64,000 nucleotides of DNA from Ferruginibacter sp. (GTDB lineage: Bacteria > Bacteroidota > Bacteroidia > Chitinophagales > Chitinophagaceae): positions 62,001-126,000 of the forward strand of contig JAOQAK010000035.1 of assembly GCA_025963635.1 (NCBI GenBank), written 5' to 3'. The position numbers and the translations under genes are program-made. The number at the start of each line of letters is the position of its first letter. The first letter of the stretch is position 1. A model generated the notes under the pieces. The model was not told the origin of the DNA, did not search any database, and was given only the letters and a program-made list of their open reading frames with translations. This document shows positions 34,401-42,997 of this stretch, piece after piece.

Positions 34401-35135
34401 ATGAAAAGATTTTTTTTACTTAACTGCCTTCTTTCCTTATTGATTGTAAGTGCATGTAAAAAACAAACAGAAGAAGTTACGAGTGCACCCATCGAAGATT
34501 ACTCGCCGCTTGTTGCCGGAAAATATATTACCTACCAGTTAGACTCTTTCAAATACTTACCATTCAGTTTAAAAGATACCACGATTACTTACCAGGTAAA
34601 ATACGAAGTGAATGCGCTGACCAGTGATAACCTTGGCCGGCCATCTTTCAGAATCATCCGCTATATCCGGAAAAGTTCACTGGCCACCTGGGTGCCGGAC
34701 AATACTTTTATCGCGTTAAATACAGGCGGAGCATTGGAATTTGTTGAAAATAACCAACGTTTTCTAAAATTAAAATTACCCATTAAAGAGGGCTACACCT
34801 GGAAGGGAAATAGTTATATAGATACTTACTCACTGAACTCCCCGGTAAGATACCTGGATGGCTGGGACTATATCTATGAAGGAGTGAATGCCTCCCTTAC
34901 TGTAGGAACTTTTCATCTCGACAGCACCTTAACCGTAAACCAGCGGGATGAGATCATAGGGTCCCCAGGATTTTACAATGAAAAGAATTTTAGTAAAGAA
35001 ATATATGCAAAAGGTATCGGACTGGTGTACCGGAAATTTCTTCACACAGAATATCAGCCCGCCACTCCGGGTAGCGCCGCAGCTTACAGCGATCAATCTT
35101 ATGGGATTACGCTTACGATGACCGGTCATAATTAA
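34401..35135 (+). CDS. Conserved lipoprotein of unknown function
   Basis: 244 aa. The signal peptide ends in the lipobox VSACKK (cysteine at residue 19), so it is a lipid-anchored envelope protein. The remainder is predicted beta-rich without a domain I recognise; repeated aromatic/charged strands (GKYITYQLDSF, VKYEVNALTSD, IYAKGIGLVYRKFLHTEYQP) suggest a single beta-sandwich or lipocalin-like fold. Located 66 bp upstream of the T9SS subtilase in the same direction and possibly co-transcribed. Confidence 0.75.
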   Translation: MKRFFLLNCLLSLLIVSACKKQTEEVTSAPIEDYSPLVAGKYITYQLDSFKYLPFSLKDTTITYQVKYEVNALTSDNLGRPSFRIIRYIRKSSLATWVPDNTFIALNTGGALEFVENNQRFLKLKLPIKEGYTWKGNSYIDTYSLNSPVRYLDGWDYIYEGVNASLTVGTFHLDSTLTVNQRDEIIGSPGFYNEKNFSKEIYAKGIGLVYRKFLHTEYQPATPGSAAAYSDQSYGITLTMTGHN

Positions 35136-35201
35136 ACGGCAGCAAATTTGCCGGAGCAGTATTAAAACCATCATCAGCCTTACCTGTTATCAACTTACTG
35201 T

Positions 35202-37160
35202 ATGAAAAAAGCCCTGGTTATTATTCTACTTCTTGCTGCGCATTCAAACAGTTTTGGCCAATATTCCCGTTATATTATCCAGTTAAAAGACAAGACCGGC
35301 ACTCCCTTTTCAACCAGCAGTCCTTTGCAATTTTTAACCCAACGTGCTGTTGACAGGAGAACAAGATATCATATCGCCATTGATCAAAGTGATCTGCCTG
35401 TTACTCCTCGATACATTGATAGCATTCGTTTGTCCGGTAAGGTTACTATTTTAAATATCAGCAGATGGCTCAACCAGGTTTGTATCCTTACAACAGATGC
35501 GACAGCACTTGCTAAGATAAACAGCTTCCCTTTTGTAATAGCTTCACGGGCCATTGCGGCCAGGCAATCATCTACTCCTATTGCCATTAATAAAAACGCA
35601 GACCCTTCGACAGGGCTTGTGCCTGTTCCGAGGCCTGTCAGTCCGCAATCACCTGCCGACCTGTACAACTACGGAGCCGCTTTCCCGCAGTTGAATATAC
35701 ACAATGCCGAGTTTTTACACAATCTTGGTTTTAGAGGAGAAGGTGTGCAACTCGCAATCATGGATGATGGCTTTTACCATTACAAAACGCTCCGTACATT
35801 TGACAGCATCCGGAGTAATAACCAGGTGTTAGGCACCTGGGATTTTGTGACCAATGATGCAAATGTCGATGAAGATGATGCGCATGGAATGCATTGCTTC
35901 AGTACGATTGCCGCTAACCTTCCCGGATCATTTGTAGGTACGGCTCCCAAAAGTTCATTTTATCTATTTCGCACAGAAGATATTGCCAGTGAATACCCCG
36001 TTGAAGAACAAAACTGGGCAGTCGCAGCCGAAAAAGCGGACAGTCTTGGAGCGGATGTGTTTTCAGTTTCGTTGGGGTATAATTTATTTGATAACAGCAA
36101 TTTTAATTACACCTACTCCAATATGGATGGTAACACCACCATTATTGCAAAGGCATGCGATCTTGCCGCAAAGAAAGGAATACTGGTAGTAGTTGCTGCC
36201 GGAAATGAAGGCAACAGTAGCTGGAAATACATCACCACACCAGCTGATGCCGACAGTGTTTTAACGGTTGGTGCGGTGAATGCAGCGGGGCAAGTTGCGG
36301 GGTTTAGTAGTTATGGCCCTTCGGCAGATGGGCAGGTAAAACCGGATGTTGCAGCGATTGGTGCAAATGCTGTAATTGCTGATCAGAACACCGGGGCACC
36401 CACTTTTGGTAACGGCACTTCGTATGCATGCCCCATTTTGGCAGGCATTGTTACCTGTTTATGGCAGGCATTTCCTGAGGTGAACAATATGTCAATCATC
36501 GAGGCAACCCGCAATTCATCTAACAAAGCAAATACGCCGGACGACAGGAGCGGCTACGGAATACCCAATGCAAAAAAAGCTTTTGTATTGCTCATTAAAA
36601 AATTATATACTCAACAAATAAATGTTGATACAAATTGCAGGGCATCTATTCATCTTACCTTAAAAGCAGGGGCAAACATGAGTGTTGGGCTTGAAAGAAA
36701 ATTGTCCACAGATACAGGTTATATTATTATCGCGACAAAGAGCTATACCGGCAATTTTGCACCCGTGAGTTTTAATTATTCGGATGATCTTGCTTTTTTA
36801 CAAACGGGCAATAATATACAGTATCGGCTGAAAATGACCATAGGAACGGACACCAGTTTTTACCTGGATTCTGCGTTCATTAACTACACACAGCCCTGTA
36901 CCAATATCAACCCAAAAATTACCATCCGGCCCATCCCGGTAACCGATCAACTCACTGTGACCGTCTCTGGAAATAATCCCATCAAGGCCGGTATCACCAT
37001 CCATTCCATTACCGGTCAAAAAATTTTCGGCAGCGAAGAATTGGTAACAGGTGTGCGAACCATCTCCATCCCGATGAAGCAAATGAGCAGGGGAGTATAC
37101 GTTATCACACTCTATTTAAATGGCAAAAAAGAAGTTGTAAAAAAGTTTATTAAGGAGTAA
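35202..37160 (+). CDS. Secreted S8 (subtilisin-like) serine protease with T9SS C-terminal domain
   Basis: 652 aa. A signal peptide (MKKALVIILLLAAHSNSFGQ) is followed by an inhibitor-like propeptide and a catalytic domain with triad Asp in LAIMDDGFYHYKT (~188), His in EDDAHGMHCFSTIAA (~228) and Ser in NGTSYACPILAGIV (~405), with oxyanion Asn in VVAAGNEGN. The last ~80 residues (ITIRPIPVTDQLTVTVSGNNPIKAGITIHSITGQKIFG...SRGVYVITLYLNGKKEVVKKFIKE) form a type A T9SS sorting domain, which sends the protein across the outer membrane. By family, it is an extracellular or cell-surface protease. Confidence 0.93.
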   Translation: MKKALVIILLLAAHSNSFGQYSRYIIQLKDKTGTPFSTSSPLQFLTQRAVDRRTRYHIAIDQSDLPVTPRYIDSIRLSGKVTILNISRWLNQVCILTTDATALAKINSFPFVIASRAIAARQSSTPIAINKNADPSTGLVPVPRPVSPQSPADLYNYGAAFPQLNIHNAEFLHNLGFRGEGVQLAIMDDGFYHYKTLRTFDSIRSNNQVLGTWDFVTNDANVDEDDAHGMHCFSTIAANLPGSFVGTAPKSSFYLFRTEDIASEYPVEEQNWAVAAEKADSLGADVFSVSLGYNLFDNSNFNYTYSNMDGNTTIIAKACDLAAKKGILVVVAAGNEGNSSWKYITTPADADSVLTVGAVNAAGQVAGFSSYGPSADGQVKPDVAAIGANAVIADQNTGAPTFGNGTSYACPILAGIVTCLWQAFPEVNNMSIIEATRNSSNKANTPDDRSGYGIPNAKKAFVLLIKKLYTQQINVDTNCRASIHLTLKAGANMSVGLERKLSTDTGYIIIATKSYTGNFAPVSFNYSDDLAFLQTGNNIQYRLKMTIGTDTSFYLDSAFINYTQPCTNINPKITIRPIPVTDQLTVTVSGNNPIKAGITIHSITGQKIFGSEELVTGVRTISIPMKQMSRGVYVITLYLNGKKEVVKKFIKE

Positions 37161-37271
37161 GACATCCCGCTATTTTACCATTACACAGGTGTTTCGGGTT
37201 GCATAAATTCTCTTCCCGGAAAGCCTTTGATATTCGGTTGTACTGCGCTTACTGCTGTGTCGTTTGATTGT

Positions 37272-38465
37272 TTATACTTTTCTGAAAACGGCTACAAACA
37301 TGCTATCGGCTTTCTTATCATATCCTTTTAAAAGTTGGATATCCAGTAACTGGCAATTGAAATTACCGGCAATAAAAGAAGCGATTTGCTCATTTTCATT
37401 TTTAAAAACTGAGCAGGTGATGTAAACGAACAAACCCCCTGTTTGCAGGCAGGGGACAGTGTTGGCAACGATCTTTTTTTGAAGGTTGCTATATTCCAGT
37501 ATGGAGGTTTGTTTAAAAAAACACAATTGTTCGGGTGTCCTGCTCCATGTGCCACTGCCGGTACAGGGTGCATCACAAATGATAAGATCAAATTTCCCTT
37601 CAATAGGTTTAGGATCAGCAGTGGTGATATCCGCAATAAAATATTTATACTCTTTTATGCCCGCCTTTTTAAATCTTTGATGCAGGATCAAAATAATGGC
37701 AGGGCGAACATCCGAAACCGTAAGATCGACCTTTCGGTTAATGATATCTTTTAGCAGGATAGATTTACCGCCACTTGCAGCACAACAATCCCATACACGT
37801 AAATTTAGTTTTGATTTGGTTGGAGGTGGGGCGATTTGTAGGTCGGCACTCTTTAAATAGTCAAGTACCTTTTGGGAGTTATAATCCTGAACCACTACCT
37901 CTTTATCAATGATAAAATGGTCTTCTACTTTATCTGAAATGGTTAACCGAACGCAATCTTCTCCTGCAAACTGCCAGGGTAATTTAGACTTTTCGAGCTT
38001 CTTCAACAGGGTGATCCTTGTCTGCGGCCTTATCCTTATAAATAGGCCTGGCTGCACTAAAAAAGATAGGCAAAACTGATCCTTATCAATTCCATCGCCT
38101 AATTCATTTTGAAAGGGAAAAATCTCTGCGGCAGAAAATTCCGGACCGACTACTGCCAATTTTTCTGAAATGGACAATAATATTTTGCTATTCCATTCCG
38201 GCTGAAGATTTTCCAATAATTCTGTTGGTGCTGTTTCACATAAGAAAGTAGCCATCAACATTTTTTGTTCGGGGGAGATATTGCCCCCGGCAAATCCCAT
38301 CCTGAAATAGTTATAGCAGAGAGAAGATATATACCGCCTGTCTTTAGATCCATATTTTTTATTTACAGCAAAGAATTGCTTTAAAAAAACAGCAAAAGGC
38401 TTTTCTCCTTTGTAAGTTTCAATTAAATTTTTAGCAGAATTGATATAAGAATGGAAACGGCTCAT
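37272..38465 (-). CDS. RsmB/NOP-family RNA cytosine-C5 methyltransferase
   Basis: 397 aa. The N-terminal ~180 residues are a helical NusB-like/PUA-like region typical of this group (SYINSAKNLIETYKGEKPFAVFLKQFFAVNKKYGSKDRRYISSLCYNYFRMG). The catalytic domain has LRVWDCCAASGGKSILLKDI (SAM site ~228), LIICDAPCTGSGTWSRTPEQL (motif IV) and FVYITCSVFKNENEQI (motif VI catalytic cysteine). By family it methylates C5 of a cytosine in RNA, probably rRNA; the site cannot be told. Distinct from the RsmF-like protein at 17.8 kb. Confidence 0.87.
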   Translation of the reverse strand: MSRFHSYINSAKNLIETYKGEKPFAVFLKQFFAVNKKYGSKDRRYISSLCYNYFRMGFAGGNISPEQKMLMATFLCETAPTELLENLQPEWNSKILLSISEKLAVVGPEFSAAEIFPFQNELGDGIDKDQFCLSFLVQPGLFIRIRPQTRITLLKKLEKSKLPWQFAGEDCVRLTISDKVEDHFIIDKEVVVQDYNSQKVLDYLKSADLQIAPPPTKSKLNLRVWDCCAASGGKSILLKDIINRKVDLTVSDVRPAIILILHQRFKKAGIKEYKYFIADITTADPKPIEGKFDLIICDAPCTGSGTWSRTPEQLCFFKQTSILEYSNLQKKIVANTVPCLQTGGLFVYITCSVFKNENEQIASFIAGNFNCQLLDIQLLKGYDKKADSMFVAVFRKV

Positions 38466-38521
38466 TCAGTATAAATATAAACGGCCGGATATGAATCCAG
38501 CCGTAAAATGTAATCTTTTAA

Positions 38522-39745
38522 TTATAGTTCAAGGAGACTTTTAACCGGATCCCTGCCGAACAAAAGCAAACTGGGGTTTTCCAGTAATTCTTTCACTCTT
38601 ACTAAGAAGCTAACCGATTCTCTTCCATCAATGATCCTGTGATCATAACTGACTGCAAGGTACATCATCGGCTTAATGACTATTTGACCGCCCACGGCTA
38701 TAGGGCGGTCCTGAATCTTGTGCATTCCCAGGATAGCACTTTGAGGTATATTGATGATGGGTGTACTCATGAGTGAGCCAAAAACACCTCCATTGGTAAG
38801 GGTAAAAGTTCCACCGCTCATTTCTTCAATGGTCAGTTTATTGTCTTTGGCTTTTGTGGCCAGTTCTACAACTTTTTTCTCAATATCCGCCATACTCAAA
38901 CTTTCGGCGTTGCGAATCACCGGCACTACCAGTCCTTTAGGTGCAGATACTGCTATGGAGATATCGCAGAAATCGTGATAAATGATATTTTCTCCGTCGA
39001 TCATTGCGTTTAATGCCGGCCATTCCTGCAATGCGAAGCAACAAGCCTTGGTAAAGAAACTCATAAACCCCAGGTTAACGCCATGCACTTCCTTAAACTT
39101 ATCCTTATTTTTTGCTCTGATCTCCATAATCGCACTCATATCTACTTCGTTGAAAGTAGTGAGCATAGCGGTAGTATTTTTTGCTTCAACCAAACGACGG
39201 CTAATGGTTTTGCGCAGGTTGCTCATCTTTTCAGGACGCTCGTTTCGGCCAAATAGTTGTATTCCTGGCTTGCGGCCCGGATTATTGAGCGCTTCAAGGA
39301 CGTCCTGCTTTACAATTTTGCCATTGGAGCCGCTGGGCGTTACGGACTTTACATCAATTTTTTTATCGGCAATGATTGCGGCTGCGACAGGCGTGGCTTT
39401 CACCTCCTCAGCAGGCTTTGCTGCAGGCGCTGCGGGTGGGGCATTGCTTTCTTTTTTTATTTCAGGAGATGATGTGGTATCCGGTGCTGTCTTGGCCACC
39501 GGTGCTGTTGCAGATGTATCTATACTACAGGCGATATCGCCGATTTTTAAGGTATCCCCCTCGGCAGCAATGGTTTTAAGGATTCCGGCCTGTTCCGCGT
39601 TAATTTCGAACGTGGCCTTTTCGCTTTCCAGTTCAGCTATCACTTCGTCCCTTTCCACCCAGTCGCCATCCTTTTTAATCCATTTAACAAGCGTAACTTC
39701 TGTGATACTTTCTCCTACCGGCGGTACTTTTATTTCAATTGCCAT
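38522..39745 (-). CDS. odhB: 2-oxoglutarate dehydrogenase E2, dihydrolipoyllysine succinyltransferase
   Basis: 407 aa. N-terminal lipoyl domain with the lipoylated lysine in [17 protein letters not shown] (~43); an Ala/Pro/Lys-rich linker (~80-120); a small E1/E3-binding domain ([21 protein letters not shown]); and the acyltransferase domain with [49 protein letters not shown] and the catalytic [25 protein letters not shown] (His and Asp). It forms the core of the 2-oxoglutarate dehydrogenase complex. The partner E1 gene lies 3.2 kb upstream on the same strand; two opposite-strand genes are between them. Confidence 0.95.
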   Translation of the reverse strand: MAIEIKVPPVGESITEVTLVKWIKKDGDWVERDEVIAELESEKATFEINAEQAGILKTIAAEGDTLKIGDIACSIDTSATAPVAKTAPDTTSSPEIKKESNAPPAAPAAKPAEEVKATPVAAAIIADKKIDVKSVTPSGSNGKIVKQDVLEALNNPGRKPGIQLFGRNERPEKMSNLRKTISRRLVEAKNTTAMLTTFNEVDMSAIMEIRAKNKDKFKEVHGVNLGFMSFFTKACCFALQEWPALNAMIDGENIIYHDFCDISIAVSAPKGLVVPVIRNAESLSMADIEKKVVELATKAKDNKLTIEEMSGGTFTLTNGGVFGSLMSTPIINIPQSAILGMHKIQDRPIAVGGQIVIKPMMYLAVSYDHRIIDGRESVSFLVRVKELLENPSLLLFGRDPVKSLLEL

Positions 39746-40008
39746 TATTATTTTTATTTAAGCGAATTTCGGTTAAATAAAAGTACTAATAAAATCGTTT
39801 TCTACTTAAAGACCGGATGGGGAATAGTATTACCTGTTTGACAAAGTATTTTTAAATTTCAAAATTTATCTTTACATTCAATAAGCAAATCGGTGCCAAT
39901 TAATAGTATTTGGCAGCCGTTTACTAAATAATGTTTTTCAGTTCACGCGAAACATATTACTTTAGCCCTACATTGCATTACTTTTTCTTATTTAAAAATT
40001 ACTGCTCC

Positions 40009-41613
40009 ATGAAGCTTACAAATTTACACACAACATTTATGGTGTTAGCCTTTGGTGTCTGTAACCTGGCCTCTGCTCAATTAACTATTGACAATGCACA
40101 GTTTACGATACAAAGCGGTGCAACCGTTACCGTTCAGGGTGATGTTACCAGTAACACCGACATTTTAGGCGCCGGCACCCTGCAAATGAATGGATCTGCC
40201 GCCCAGAATTTGAATATGAATGGGTTTAGCATCCCCAATTTAGAAATTAATAACCCCAGCAATGTAACGCTCACAAGCGCATGCAAAGTGGGTACTTCGT
40301 TGTTGTTTACAAATGGGAAAATACTGTTGGGCACTAATAATTTTACATTGGCGGATGTTGCTACAATAAGTGGACAAGGAGCCGGAAAATTTGTCGAAAC
40401 CAATGGCTCAGGCCAATTATTAAAATCATTAACCACCAATGTTACTTTGCTGGAATTACCAGTTGGTGCCGGCACTGTTTACAGACCTGCATACATCACT
40501 ACTTCGGGCACTTATTCTAACGCAAGCGTCGGGGTAAGATTACTAGGCATTACTGATCCAAATAAACCACCGATGATTTCCGATTTTCTTACAACTCACT
40601 GGCCTGTAACTAAAACAGGCGTCACGGGGACTGTTACAGTAACCGGTCAATATGCTGACGCTGATATTAGCGGTATAGAAAATAATTTAAGGGGGTACTA
40701 TTTTAATGGAACAGATTGGAGTTCTACCGGCGAGGCACATGATATCGCTTTAAATAGAGTTTCAGCTCCCATTGCTACTGCAAATGGTGATGTATTTGGC
40801 ATGGATAAATTTATTTTGTCAAAAACTAAAGCATTTCTGCAGGCAGCATATAATAGTACGACAGGGGTTATGGCTGACAATTTGAGAACTCCGACAAATC
40901 TTATCCCTTTATCAGATCCTTATAGAACAGCTCCATATTCTACCAGTTTTACACACGTATCCAATGGAGTAGCAGAAACAGCGAGTGCTGGCGTCTTTGC
41001 GGACCAAGCCTCTTCGAATAACAATATAGTGGATTGGGTTTTTTTAGAATTACGAAATAATACTGTATCACCAGGTAATACCGTATTACAAACAAGAAGT
41101 GCATTATTACAGAGAAATGGAGATATAGTTGACGTAGATGGCACAAGTCCTGTGACCTTTAATAATATGACAGACGGCAACTATACACTGGCTATCCGCC
41201 ACCGTAATCATATTGGGATCAGCGCAGATCCTGCCACTAATTTAAAAGCCCTGAGCGAAACCAAATCGACGGCTACTATTCTTGATTTAACAACCGCACC
41301 AGATGCTAATCTTTTTGGACCGGCCACAGCTTATGGGGTTGCCACAGATGGGAAAAATATACTGTGGGCCGGAAATGCCAATAGTAATGCTAACGTAAGA
41401 TATGTAGGGCTATCTAATGATAAAGATTATATTGTGGTAACTACCTTGGCCAATAATGCGACTCAAGTTTTATCAAATGTGTACAATGCAGCTGACGTAA
41501 ACATGAATAGAAATGTTCGCTATGTTGGACTATCCAACGACAAGGATCTAATACTTGTAAATATTTTAGCAAATACAGCCACTGCGCAAAAAATTCAGTC
41601 ACTACCTAACTAA
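40009..41613 (+). CDS. Secreted protein with duplicated dockerin-like calcium-loop motif at the C-terminus
   Basis: 534 aa from the ATG at 40009; the track's 39931 start adds 26 residues, whereas MKLTNLHTTFMVLAFGVCNLASAQ is a clean signal peptide. Residues ~25-100 look like a parallel beta-solenoid rich in Asn/Thr (IDNAQFTIQSGATVTVQGDVTSNTDILGAG). The C-terminus has an exact 12-residue repeat, NVRYVGLSNDKD, in NANSNANVRYVGLSNDKDYIV and ADVNMNRNVRYVGLSNDKDLIL; these resemble the D/N-x-N-x-N calcium loops of dockerin modules seen in Bacteroidota secreted proteins. There is no T9SS C-terminal domain. Followed 40 bp later by a T9SS protein gene. Confidence 0.78.
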   Translation: MKLTNLHTTFMVLAFGVCNLASAQLTIDNAQFTIQSGATVTVQGDVTSNTDILGAGTLQMNGSAAQNLNMNGFSIPNLEINNPSNVTLTSACKVGTSLLFTNGKILLGTNNFTLADVATISGQGAGKFVETNGSGQLLKSLTTNVTLLELPVGAGTVYRPAYITTSGTYSNASVGVRLLGITDPNKPPMISDFLTTHWPVTKTGVTGTVTVTGQYADADISGIENNLRGYYFNGTDWSSTGEAHDIALNRVSAPIATANGDVFGMDKFILSKTKAFLQAAYNSTTGVMADNLRTPTNLIPLSDPYRTAPYSTSFTHVSNGVAETASAGVFADQASSNNNIVDWVFLELRNNTVSPGNTVLQTRSALLQRNGDIVDVDGTSPVTFNNMTDGNYTLAIRHRNHIGISADPATNLKALSETKSTATILDLTTAPDANLFGPATAYGVATDGKNILWAGNANSNANVRYVGLSNDKDYIVVTTLANNATQVLSNVYNAADVNMNRNVRYVGLSNDKDLILVNILANTATAQKIQSLPN

Positions 41614-41653
41614 TCACGAGCTTTTCGAAATTGTTAACTTCAAAGAACTTAAA

Positions 41654-42811
41654 ATGAAAAAAATATTACCGATAATTATTGCTTCTTTACTTTGCTTACA
41701 GAGTTATGGTCAATTAATGCAGGCAAGTATTGGAATAGGATCACAAGCAAACAGGATCAAAATTTATCTTAAATCTAGCGTAACACAAGCTCCAAGCAGT
41801 ATATCGACGTTACAGTTTAACGTTGGAATTAATGCGACTGGTATTGTTGTTTCCCCCAACTTAGCTGTGTTATCTTCAGCGTTTCCATCAGTTACCTGGG
41901 CAGTAGAAAAGCATTTGGATGGAGGTTATTGGAACTACAATATTACTACAGCTACCAGTCCATTGACTCCAAGTTTTACTGCCAACACAGAATTTGAAGC
42001 AATGGAACTTGAATTCTCAAATGGCACACCCAATATGGCCAATGTTGGATTAGTAACTTTACCTGATGGCGGAGCTTTACCATCAAATTCGATATTTTTA
42101 TGCACCGGAACGGTAAGTTCAAATGGAATGAGCAATTTGTATTATGCAAGAACGGGAGTTACAGTCAACAATCAAAATAGTTATGATCTCGTCGCATCTA
42201 CTCCTGGTACCGCCACTTCTACGGCGTTTATTTCGTCGGTTGTACTTCCCGTCAAATTTCTCGGCTTCAACGTTATCAAAAAGAACAACGATGCAATTCT
42301 CAACTGGCAGATTGAAAATGAAACTTCAATTACTGACCGCTATGAAGTTGAAAGGAGTTTGAATGGAGTGGATTTTAAGAATGTTAATACAATCACCCCA
42401 AAACACAATGGCCTTTCAAGTAATAGCTATGACCTGGCAGATGTAAATTTGAACGAACTCCGTTCAGCCGGCATCTTTTACTATCGTATTAAACAGTACG
42501 ACAAAGACGGTCATTTTATTTATTCTGAAACAAAAAGTGTACGGCTTACCAGCAAAGGAATTGTAATGGGTGTTTACCCTAACCCATTGAAGGATTTTGC
42601 AAACCTCTCTATCGATCTTGAACAGAATGCCAATGCAACGATTACTGTTACCGATGCAAGCGGCAAACAGGTACAATACATACAAACGCTCCTCTTTAAA
42701 GGCCCCAATATTAAAAAGATCAACATGAGTGCAGCAGCTGCAGGAAGTTACCTGTTAAAGTTGCAGACAGCCACAGAAACAAAAACAATGTCGATCGTTA
42801 AAACCCTTTAA
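41654..42811 (+). CDS. Secreted protein with cohesin-like N-terminal part and T9SS sorting domain
   Basis: 385 aa. Signal peptide KKILPIIIASLLCLQSYGQ; residues ~22-175 are all-beta (SIGIGSQANRIKIYLKSS...STLQFNVGIN...FEAMELEFSNG) and might be a cohesin-like jelly roll, though identity is too weak to be sure. Residues ~190-300 form a fibronectin-like segment starting VLPVKFLGFNVIKKNNDAILNWQIENETSITDRYEVERSLNG, very typical of Bacteroidota proteins, and the C-terminus VYPNPLKDFANLSIDLEQNANATITVTDASGKQVQYI...SYLLKLQTATETKTMSIVKTL is a type A T9SS signal. Co-directional with the dockerin-like protein and ended by a terminator. Confidence 0.82.
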   Translation: MKKILPIIIASLLCLQSYGQLMQASIGIGSQANRIKIYLKSSVTQAPSSISTLQFNVGINATGIVVSPNLAVLSSAFPSVTWAVEKHLDGGYWNYNITTATSPLTPSFTANTEFEAMELEFSNGTPNMANVGLVTLPDGGALPSNSIFLCTGTVSSNGMSNLYYARTGVTVNNQNSYDLVASTPGTATSTAFISSVVLPVKFLGFNVIKKNNDAILNWQIENETSITDRYEVERSLNGVDFKNVNTITPKHNGLSSNSYDLADVNLNELRSAGIFYYRIKQYDKDGHFIYSETKSVRLTSKGIVMGVYPNPLKDFANLSIDLEQNANATITVTDASGKQVQYIQTLLFKGPNIKKINMSAAAAGSYLLKLQTATETKTMSIVKTL

Positions 42812-42829
42812 CCAGTTTTTAAAGATATT

Positions 42830-42858
42830 AAAAAGCCCTGCCACGTGCAGGGTTTTTT
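42830..42858 (+). terminator. Intrinsic terminator after the T9SS protein gene
   Basis: AAAGCCCTGC, loop CACGT, GCAGGGTTTTTTATT: a GC-rich stem with a T-tract, 20 bp after the stop at 42811. Confidence 0.88.
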
Positions 42859-42997
42859 ATTTGAATACACTTGTGCTCAGCCGGATAAGGCCAGGTTTTG
42901 GTAACAACACTTCGTGAAGAATAAACATACCATTCAGACCACCAGTTACGACCTCGCACAAAAATGCCAGCAAACCGCTGGCACCCTTTATAAAAAC

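Noticed and set aside
42890-42985. Possible sixth copy of the dispersed element after the T9SS gene
   Set aside because: On the minus strand TGCGAGG...GTTGTTACCAAAA is in the right order, but the match is too weak and the spacing too long to claim.
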